A DNA stretch of 55,114 nucleotides from Nocardioides sp. (GTDB taxonomy: Bacteria; Actinomycetota; Actinomycetes; Propionibacteriales; Nocardioidaceae): assembly GCF_030150155.1 (NCBI RefSeq), contig NZ_JASLGR010000032.1, forward strand, positions 1 to 55,114, given 5' to 3'. The notes beneath the pieces were generated by a model, which saw only the letters and a list, made by a program, of their open reading frames with translations, ran no database searches and had not been told where the DNA came from. Positions within the stretch are counted from its first letter, which is position 1. Every line of letters starts with the position of its first letter. The position numbers and the translations under genes are program-made. Shown here in pieces: positions 49,988 through 55,114 of the stretch.

Positions 49988-50060
49988 TACCCCGGAAGAG
50001 ATTTGAACTCTCGTTACCGCCGTGAGAGGGCGACGTCCTAGGCCGCTAGACGACCGGGGC
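49988..50060 (-). tRNA. tRNA-Glu (anticodon CTC)
   Basis: Read on the minus strand, a 73-nt cloverleaf begins GCCCCGGTCGTCTAGCGGCC. The anticodon loop reads CTCTCAC with anticodon CTC between the arms TCGCC and GGCGG. The T arm has GTTCAAATC, and the acceptor 3-prime side is CCGGGGTA. CCA is not encoded. No integrase or attachment repeat is seen near it. Confidence 0.93.
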
Positions 50061-50155
50061 ATTTGTTTGCCGTGAGGCGAACAGGAGTAATCAAACACGG
50101 TTTTCGCCGATCACGCCAATCGGCGACGCATCACGCTCGGCAACACGCCCCCCAG

Positions 50156-50161
50156 TAGAGT
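50156..50161 (+). promoter_or_regulatory. Probable -10 box of a leaderless mscS transcript
   Basis: TAGAGT ends 7 nt before the GTG at 50169, and there is no ribosome site between. This is the leaderless pattern also seen at 8067, 51537 and 53307. Confidence 0.45.
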
Positions 50162-50168
50162 CGGGACC

Positions 50169-51053
50169 GTGCTTCTGGAGACGTCGGTGTTCTCCGACCT
50201 CTCGCTCTGGTTCAGGCGCGAGGGGCTCGAGATCGTCATGCTGGTGACGGGCTCCGTGCTGCTCGCACGGTTCGTCACGTGGGGGGCCGAGTACCTCACC
50301 GCGCGGATCGACGCGGTCGAGGCGGGCGGCGACAACCTGGTGCGTTCCGAGGACGCCAAGCGCAAGCACGCGCTCACCCAGGTGCTGTCCTGGGTCGTCG
50401 TCGTGCTGATCTACGTCCTCGCCGGGATCAGTGTCATCCAGATCCTCGGCTTCGACCTGGCCACCATCGTCCCGGCCGCCACCGTGGCCGGTGTCGCGCT
50501 CGGCTTCGGTGCCCAGCGGATCGTGCAGGACCTGCTCGCAGGCTTCTTCCTCTTCGCCGAGCGGCAGTACGGCTACGGCGACCTGGTCCGGATCGCGGTG
50601 ACCGGCATCGGCGCCCCGGTGATCGGCACCGTCGAGGAGGTCAGCCTGCGCACCACCACCGTCCGCACCCCGGCCGGTGAGGTCGTGATCACCCCGAACG
50701 GCCAGATCGTGCAGACCACGAACCTGTCGCGCGGCTGGGCACGTGCCGTGATCGACGTACCGGTGCCGGTGACCGTCGACGTCAACCGGGTCAACGAGAT
50801 CCTCAAGGACGTCGGGGTGGCCGCCTTCCGTGACCCCGACCTGCGCCCGCTGCTGCTCGACAAGCCGTCGGTGATGGGCGTGGAGTCGATCGACCTCGAC
50901 CAGTTCCAGGTCCGGATCGTGGCCCGCACCCTGCCCGGCAAGCAGTTCGACGTCGGTCGCATCCTGCGCGGCATGATCACCCGCGCCCTGCTCGACGAGG
51001 GCATCCGACTCTCGGCCCAGATCGCCACCGGCGAGCCGACGGGGAACGCATGA
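50169..51053 (+). CDS. MscS-family mechanosensitive ion channel
   Basis: The 294-residue protein has three hydrophobic helices (about 15-38, 75-100, 105-130). The third is the pore-lining helix with the Ala/Gly pattern ATVAGVALGFGAQRIVQDLLAGFF, and the cytoplasmic beta domain has YGYGDLVRI, EEVSLRTTTVRT and IVQTTNLSRGW. It would release small solutes on hypo-osmotic shock. It starts at GTG 50169 and overlaps the next gene by four bases. Confidence 0.92.
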   Translation: MLLETSVFSDLSLWFRREGLEIVMLVTGSVLLARFVTWGAEYLTARIDAVEAGGDNLVRSEDAKRKHALTQVLSWVVVVLIYVLAGISVIQILGFDLATIVPAATVAGVALGFGAQRIVQDLLAGFFLFAERQYGYGDLVRIAVTGIGAPVIGTVEEVSLRTTTVRTPAGEVVITPNGQIVQTTNLSRGWARAVIDVPVPVTVDVNRVNEILKDVGVAAFRDPDLRPLLLDKPSVMGVESIDLDQFQVRIVARTLPGKQFDVGRILRGMITRALLDEGIRLSAQIATGEPTGNA

Positions 51054-51454
51054 GCACGTTCCGCTGGCCCGAGCGTGGCCCCCGTCCCTCGACCGCGGCC
51101 CTCGGCGCGATCTTCCTGGTCGCGTTCGTGGTCTACCTGTTCGTCAAGCCCGCCGACGTCGCCACGACGCCGGTCAGCAACACCCCCGCACCGACCGCCT
51201 CGAAGTCCGCCGAGCCGACGCCGACCGAGGAGCCGACGCCCACCCGGACGCCGTCGTCCACGCCGAGCGCGACCACCGAGCCGACGTCGGGATCGAGCAG
51301 CACGCCGACCTCCTCGCCCTCGGCGAGCCGGACGCCGTCGTCCACGCCGACCAGCAGTGCGACACCGAGCACCACCCCGACGCCGAGCGCTACCCCGAGC
51401 GCGACACCGAGCGATCAGCCCTCCGAGACGCCGACCGACCAGATCCTGCCCTGA
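51050..51454 (+). CDS. Membrane-anchored Thr/Pro/Ser-rich protein
   Basis: The 134-residue protein has one transmembrane helix (about 15-33, LGAIFLVAFVVYLFV) and an outside tail made almost only of Thr, Pro, Ser, Ala and Glu, with PSSTPSATT-like repeats. There are no catalytic motifs. The ATG overlaps the mscS stop, so it may be a wall-spanning partner of the channel; this is inferred from coupling only. Confidence 0.75.
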   Translation: MSTFRWPERGPRPSTAALGAIFLVAFVVYLFVKPADVATTPVSNTPAPTASKSAEPTPTEEPTPTRTPSSTPSATTEPTSGSSSTPTSSPSASRTPSSTPTSSATPSTTPTPSATPSATPSDQPSETPTDQILP

Positions 51455-51498
51455 GCCACCACCCCAGGAGCAGGCTCGCGGCGGGGCGTCGTGGAGGC

Positions 51499-51512
51499 GG
51501 GCGAGCTCGCCC
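51499..51512. promoter_or_regulatory. Perfect 14-bp palindrome
   Basis: GGGCGAGCTCGCCC lies in the gap between the Thr/Pro-rich gene and the alcohol dehydrogenase. It may be a weak terminator or an operator, as it sits 25 nt before a -10 box. Confidence 0.35.
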
Positions 51513-51536
51513 CTCGTCTGAGTGACCTCGGGCCGC

Positions 51537-51542
51537 TACGGT
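51537..51542 (+). promoter_or_regulatory. Probable -10 box of a leaderless transcript
   Basis: TACGGT ends 6 nt before ATG 51549 with no ribosome site between. Transcription probably starts at the ATG. Confidence 0.45.
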
Positions 51543-51548
51543 CGAGGC

Positions 51549-52847
51549 ATGGGCGCGGGATGCGAGCACGACCGGGAGACGGCGTACACCGTCGACGCCT
51601 CGCGGGTCACCTTCGGTGAGGGGTCGCTGAGCGAGGTGGGGGAGCGGCTGCGGCGCTACCTGCCCACCGGTGGCACCGTCGCGGTGATGACCGACGCGCG
51701 GCTGCGCGAGACGGCGTGGGTCGCCGAGGTGACGGCCTCCCTGCGCGAGGCCGGGTTCGCGACCGTGGTGTTCGACGCCACCGCGGTGGAGCCGACCGAC
51801 GTCTCGATCGCCGAGGCGGTCGCCTTCGCCCGGACCGAACGGCCCGACGCGTACGTCTCCGTCGGCGGCGGCTCGGTGATCGACACCGCGAAGCTCGCCA
51901 ACCTGCTCGGCACCCACGACGGCGAGCTGATCGACTACGTCAACGCACCGCTCGGTGCCGCCCGGCCGGTGCCGGGCCCGCTGCGCCCGCACCTGGCCTG
52001 CCCGACCACGTCGGGGACCGGCTCCGAGGTGACCCCGATGGCGATCTTCGACCTGCTCGACGCGCACGCCAAGACGGGGGTCTCCTCGCCGCTGCTGCGC
52101 CCTACCGAGGCCGTCGTCGACCCGCGGGTGACGCAGACGCTGCCGCCGCAGGTGGTGGCGGCCTCCGGCCTCGACGTGCTCTGCCATGCCCTGGAGTCGC
52201 TGACCGCGCGGCCCTACACCGCCCGCTCGGCGGCGTCCCCGCGCAGCGCCCGCCCCGCCTCCCAGGGCGCCAACCCGTGGAGCGACCTGGGCTGCCGGGA
52301 GGCGCTCACCCTGATCGGCACCCACCTGCGCGACGCGGTCGCCGGTGACCCTGAGGCGCGGCACCGGATGATGTGGGCCGCGACCCTGGCCGGGATCGCC
52401 TTCGGCAACGCGGGGGTCCACGTCCCGCACGCGATGGCGTACGCCGTCGCCGGCCGGGTCCGCGACTACCGTCCCGACGGCTATCCGGGTCTCGAGCCGA
52501 TGGTGCCGCACGGGTTCGCCGTCGCACTGACGGCCCCGGCGGCGTTCCGGGCGCTGGCTGCGACCAGCCCGGAGCGGCACCTGCTCGGCGCCCGCCTGCT
52601 GGCCCCGGCCTACACCGCCGACGCCGGCCAGGGTGAGGCTGGTGACGCGCTGGCTGAGGCGGTCGCGGTGCTGATGCGCGATGTCGGCGCCCCGAACGGG
52701 CTCGCCGGGGTGGGCTATGGCGTGGACGACGTACCGGATCTGGTGGCGGGGGCGGCGCCGCAGCGCCGCCTGCTCGACAATGCCCCTATGGCGATCCACG
52801 AACCCGAGCTGGCCGACATCTTCTCCGCGGCGGTGACGTGCTGGTGA
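51549..52847 (+). CDS. Iron-containing alcohol dehydrogenase (HOT type)
   Basis: The 432-residue group III alcohol dehydrogenase has SVGGGSVIDTAKLANLL, ACPTTSGTGSEVTPMAIFD, SGLDVLCHALESLTARPYT and GVHVPHAMAYAVAG then PHGFAVALTAPA, with metal-binding Asp and His residues in place. This pattern is that of hydroxyacid-oxoacid transhydrogenase (ADHFE1), which exchanges electrons between 4-hydroxybutyrate and 2-oxoglutarate. A plain alcohol dehydrogenase is the alternative. ATG 51549 follows a -10 box. The end overlaps the thioesterase gene (GTGA). Confidence 0.88.
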   Translation: MGAGCEHDRETAYTVDASRVTFGEGSLSEVGERLRRYLPTGGTVAVMTDARLRETAWVAEVTASLREAGFATVVFDATAVEPTDVSIAEAVAFARTERPDAYVSVGGGSVIDTAKLANLLGTHDGELIDYVNAPLGAARPVPGPLRPHLACPTTSGTGSEVTPMAIFDLLDAHAKTGVSSPLLRPTEAVVDPRVTQTLPPQVVAASGLDVLCHALESLTARPYTARSAASPRSARPASQGANPWSDLGCREALTLIGTHLRDAVAGDPEARHRMMWAATLAGIAFGNAGVHVPHAMAYAVAGRVRDYRPDGYPGLEPMVPHGFAVALTAPAAFRALAATSPERHLLGARLLAPAYTADAGQGEAGDALAEAVAVLMRDVGAPNGLAGVGYGVDDVPDLVAGAAPQRRLLDNAPMAIHEPELADIFSAAVTCW

Positions 52848-53296
52848 GCGAGCGCGCCGTCCGGCCCCTGCGGGCCGATTACCCCCACCTGGTGCCGTTC
52901 GGGACCCGGTGGATGGACAACGACATCTACGGCCACGTGAACAACGTGACCTACTACAGCTACTTCGACACCGTGGCGAACGCTTTCATGATCGAGAACG
53001 GCCTGGAGATCCACGACGGTCCGGTGATCGGCGTGGTGGCCGAGTCCACCTGCCGCTACCACGCCGAGATCGCCTTCCCGGACCGGCTGGAGGTCGGGCT
53101 GCGGGTCGACCGGCTGGGCACCAGCGCCGTCACCTGGGGGATCGGGATCTTCAAGGTGGGCGTCGAGGAGGCGGTGGCGAACGGGCAGTTCGTGCACGTC
53201 ATCGTGGATCGGGTGACGCGCCGCCCGGTGCCGATCGCCGAGGGCCTGCGGGCGGCGATGGCGAAGATCCTCAATCCTCGGGTTACCGATCAGTAA
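52844..53296 (+). CDS. Hotdog-fold acyl-CoA thioesterase
   Basis: The 150-residue protein has the 4-hydroxybenzoyl-CoA-thioesterase-type motif RWMDNDIYGHVNNVTYYSYFDT, with an active-site Asp and the GHVNN turn, followed by hotdog strands (VVAESTCRYHAEI, EVGLRVDRLG). It hydrolyses an acyl-CoA of unknown chain. GTG 52844 overlaps the dehydrogenase stop, favouring it over GTG 52838. The acyl-CoA dehydrogenase is 23 nt downstream. Confidence 0.88.
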   Translation: MSERAVRPLRADYPHLVPFGTRWMDNDIYGHVNNVTYYSYFDTVANAFMIENGLEIHDGPVIGVVAESTCRYHAEIAFPDRLEVGLRVDRLGTSAVTWGIGIFKVGVEEAVANGQFVHVIVDRVTRRPVPIAEGLRAAMAKILNPRVTDQ

Positions 53297-53306
53297 CTTA
53301 ACGGCG

Positions 53307-53312
53307 TATGCT
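53307..53312 (+). promoter_or_regulatory. Probable -10 box of a leaderless transcript
   Basis: TATGCT ends 7 nt before ATG 53320, and TTACCG (53283-53288) lies 18 nt upstream as a possible -35. This supports ATG 53320 as the start of the next gene, not ATG 53308. Confidence 0.5.
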
Positions 53313-53319
53313 CGCCGGT

Positions 53320-54471
53320 ATGGCACTCAAGCGCGACATTTACGACGAGGACCACGAGGACTTCCGCGCCTCGGTCCGACAGTGGATCGAGCGTTCGGTC
53401 CTGCCGAACACCGAGCAGTACATCGCCGACAAGGCACTGCCGCGGGAGTTCTGGCTGGAGGCCGGCGCTAACGGTTTCCTCGGCCTGAGCATCCCCGAGG
53501 AGTACGGCGGCGCCGGTGCCGACGACTTCCGGTTCAACGCCGTCGTCGGCGAGGAGCTGGCCAAGGTCAACGCCGCGATGCCCACCTGCATGGGCATCCA
53601 CACCGACATCACCCTGCCCTACCTGCTCACCCTCGGCACCGAGGAGCAGAAGAAGCGCTGGCTCCCCGGCGTCGCGTCGGGTGAGCTCCTGCTCGCCATC
53701 GGCATGACCGAGCCGTCGGGCGGCTCCGACCTCGCCGCCCTCAAGACCAACGCGGTCCGCGACGGCGACGAGTGGGTGATCAACGGCTCCAAGACGTTCA
53801 TCACCAACGGCTACTCCGCCGACCTGGTGATCACCGCCGTGCGCACCGACCCGGAGAAGGGCGCCAAGGGCATCACCCTCTTCGGCATCGAGGCGACCAA
53901 GGAGGGCTTCAGCCGCGGCCGCAAGCTCGACAAGGTCGGCATGGAGGAGTCCGACACCGCCGAGCTGTTCTTCGAGAACGTGCGCGTCACCGACGCCGAG
54001 ATCGTTGGCCAGCTCAACATGGGCTTCATCCACATGATGCAGAAGCTGCCGCAGGAGCGACTCTCCTGCGCGGTGGCCAACGTCGCCCACGCGAAGCAGA
54101 TCCTGGTCGAGACGCTGCAGTACACCAAGGACCGCAAGGCCTTCGGCCAGTCCATCGGCAACTTCCAGCACAACAAGTTCCTGCTGGCCGAGCTGTTCAC
54201 GCAGATCGAGGTCGCCGAGGCGTACATGGACAAGTGCGTCGCCGCGCACGCGGAGAAGGAGCTCACCGCCGTCGAGGCCGCCAAGGCCAAGTGGTACTCC
54301 TCGCAGGTCCAGTCCGAGGTCCTCGACCACTGCGTCCAGCTGCACGGTGGCTACGGCTTCATGAACGAGTACCGCGTGGCCCGCGCGTGGCGCGACGCCC
54401 GCGTCACGAAGATCTGGGCCGGCTCGAACGAGATCATGAAGGAGCTCATCGGCCGCGAGCTCGGCCTGTAG
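53320..54471 (+). CDS. Acyl-CoA dehydrogenase, LCAD-like
   Basis: The 383-residue flavoprotein has AIGMTEPSGGSDLAALKT and INGSKTFITNG (FAD/substrate region) and QLHGGYGFMNEYRVARAWRDARV. The usual catalytic Glu position near the end is Ala (WAGSNEIMKEL), but KLPQERL carries Glu246, the catalytic residue of long-chain acyl-CoA dehydrogenases. It would oxidise acyl-CoA to enoyl-CoA, feeding electrons to ETF. ATG 53320 follows a -10 box; ATG 53308 is also in frame. Confidence 0.92.
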   Translation: MALKRDIYDEDHEDFRASVRQWIERSVLPNTEQYIADKALPREFWLEAGANGFLGLSIPEEYGGAGADDFRFNAVVGEELAKVNAAMPTCMGIHTDITLPYLLTLGTEEQKKRWLPGVASGELLLAIGMTEPSGGSDLAALKTNAVRDGDEWVINGSKTFITNGYSADLVITAVRTDPEKGAKGITLFGIEATKEGFSRGRKLDKVGMEESDTAELFFENVRVTDAEIVGQLNMGFIHMMQKLPQERLSCAVANVAHAKQILVETLQYTKDRKAFGQSIGNFQHNKFLLAELFTQIEVAEAYMDKCVAAHAEKELTAVEAAKAKWYSSQVQSEVLDHCVQLHGGYGFMNEYRVARAWRDARVTKIWAGSNEIMKELIGRELGL

Positions 54472-54516
54472 CCCCGAGTCGGCGCGAACGCACGGTTTGC
54501 GCAGGCTCACCTACGT

Positions 54517-54552
54517 TGCGACCCATCGTTCCGCGAGGAACGATGGGTCGCA
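54517..54552 (+). promoter_or_regulatory. 16-bp hairpin with GCGA tetraloop over a start codon
   Basis: TGCGACCCATCGTTCC (54517-54532) pairs perfectly with 54537-54552 across GCGA, a GNRA-type tetraloop. The 3-prime arm contains ATG 54543 and ends on the A of ATG 54552, and GAGGA (54535-54539) would be the ribosome site. As RNA it would hide the translation start; as DNA it could be an operator or a terminator of the preceding gene. Confidence 0.6.
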
Positions 54553-55114
54553 TGTCTTCCACCGCCGACGCCACTGAGATCGAGCACGAGCACGGTGAGA
54601 CCGAGGGTCTCTCGAATCGGCTGAACTGGCTGCGCGCCGGGGTCCTGGGCGCCAACGACGGCATCGTCTCCGTCGCCGGCATCGTCATGGGTGTCGCGGG
54701 CGCGACCTCCGACCGCGGGTCGCTGGTGATCGCCGGCACGGCGGCCCTCGTGGCCGGTGCGCTCTCGATGGCCACCGGCGAGTACGTCTCCGTGTCGACG
54801 CAGCGCGATGCCGAGCTGGCCCTCATCGAGGCCGAGAAGCACGACCTCGCCCGCATGCCCGAGGAGGAGCTCGAGCACCTCACCTCGATCCTCGAGGGCA
54901 AGGGCCTGTCGAGCGCCGTCGCGCGGCAGGCGGCTGAGGAGCTGACCGCGAAGGACGTGCTTCGCGCTCACGCGGAGTTCGAGTTCGGCATCGACATCGA
55001 CGACGTCACCAACCCGTGGAACGCGGCCCTGGCGTCGATGGTCTCCTTCACCATCGGCGGGCTGCTCCCGATGCTCACGATCCTGCTCCCCGCGGCCCTG
55101 CGCATCTGGGTGAC
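54543..55114 (+). CDS. VIT1/CCC1-family transporter, N-terminal part
   Basis: The frame is open to the window end (190 residues seen). Helix 1 with LRAGVLGANDGIVSVAGIVMG and helix 2 with AALVAGALSMATGEYVSVSTQRD are diagnostic for the VIT family, which moves Fe2+ or Mn2+. The Glu-rich cytoplasmic segment (EAEKHDLARMPEEELEHL, then AHAEFEFGID) is the metal-binding domain, and a further membrane region begins near 168. The start is ATG 54543 or 54552; both lie in a strong hairpin. Confidence 0.9.
   Translation, partial: MGRMSSTADATEIEHEHGETEGLSNRLNWLRAGVLGANDGIVSVAGIVMGVAGATSDRGSLVIAGTAALVAGALSMATGEYVSVSTQRDAELALIEAEKHDLARMPEEELEHLTSILEGKGLSSAVARQAAEELTAKDVLRAHAEFEFGIDIDDVTNPWNAALASMVSFTIGGLLPMLTILLPAALRIWV

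Noticed and set aside
49988..50060. tRNA-Glu as an integration site of a mobile element
   Set aside because: No integrase, no repeated 3-prime tRNA fragment and no change in gene style nearby.
53320..54471. Loss of catalytic Glu in the acyl-CoA dehydrogenase
   Set aside because: The C-terminal Glu is absent, but the LCAD-type Glu in LPQER (Glu246) is present, so the enzyme should be active.

Overview
The window is very GC-rich, densely packed actinobacterial chromosome. Many neighbouring genes overlap by ATGA or GTGA. Several promoters have a TANNNT -10 box only 6-7 nt before the start codon, the leaderless arrangement common in Actinobacteria. An HNH/13E12-type endonuclease and several aromatic-catabolism modules fit a soil actinomycete of the Nocardioides type. 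That genus-level guess is inference only.

Region by region. (1) 1-315: C-terminal end of an HNH endonuclease. (2) 447-8060: an aromatic-hydroxylation and hydroxyquinol module. It has an MhpA-like monooxygenase divergent from overlapping TetR and AraC regulators, then a phenol/resorcinol-type hydroxylase, maleylacetate reductase, hydroxyquinol 1,2-dioxygenase and a SnoaL-like protein. (3) 8079-13763: a two-component system fused by overlaps to a redox operon (Ser/Gly-rich exported protein, ApbE flavin transferase, ferric-reductase-like cytochrome, NuoF-like protein, three-Cys ferredoxin). (4) 13836-17061: a lipoprotein, an IclR regulator divergent from pobA (4-hydroxybenzoate 3-hydroxylase), and a cupin. 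(5) 17176-33506: a catabolic island bracketed by two divergent pairs of related LysR regulators. It contains a BBE-type flavin oxidase, a group A flavin monooxygenase, a ribose-type ABC importer, and an operon of ABM, FAH-family hydrolase, aldehyde dehydrogenase, VOC protein, SDR, extradiol dioxygenase and a second SDR. (6) 33589-39582: a secreted beta-helix protein, a second FAH-family gene, a soluble MCP-tip/Cache protein and an alpha/beta hydrolase of the dihydroxypseudooxynicotine-hydrolase type. (7) 39636-44528: a tightly coupled minus-strand operon of PLP decarboxylase, GGDEF-EAL protein, LuxI/GNAT-fold acyltransferase and Arr-type ADP-ribosyltransferase. (8) 44695-55114: an alkaline phosphatase with a frameshift, malic enzyme, Ogt and Ada-AlkA repair genes, tRNA-Glu, an MscS channel, an iron-dependent alcohol dehydrogenase (HOT type), a thioesterase, an LCAD-type acyl-CoA dehydrogenase, and a VIT-family transporter that runs off the end.

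Taken together, regions 2, 4, 5 and 6 look like an aromatic-funnelling island. Phenolic substrates are hydroxylated by four flavoprotein monooxygenases and then cleaved by an intradiol route (hydroxyquinol) or an extradiol route (region 5). The products are processed by FAH-family hydrolases and dehydrogenases toward succinate or pyruvate-level intermediates. The real substrate of region 5 cannot be read from sequence. The two least explained systems are the decarboxylase/c-di-GMP/acyltransferase/ADP-ribosyltransferase operon (region 7) and the LysR-bracketed island (region 5).
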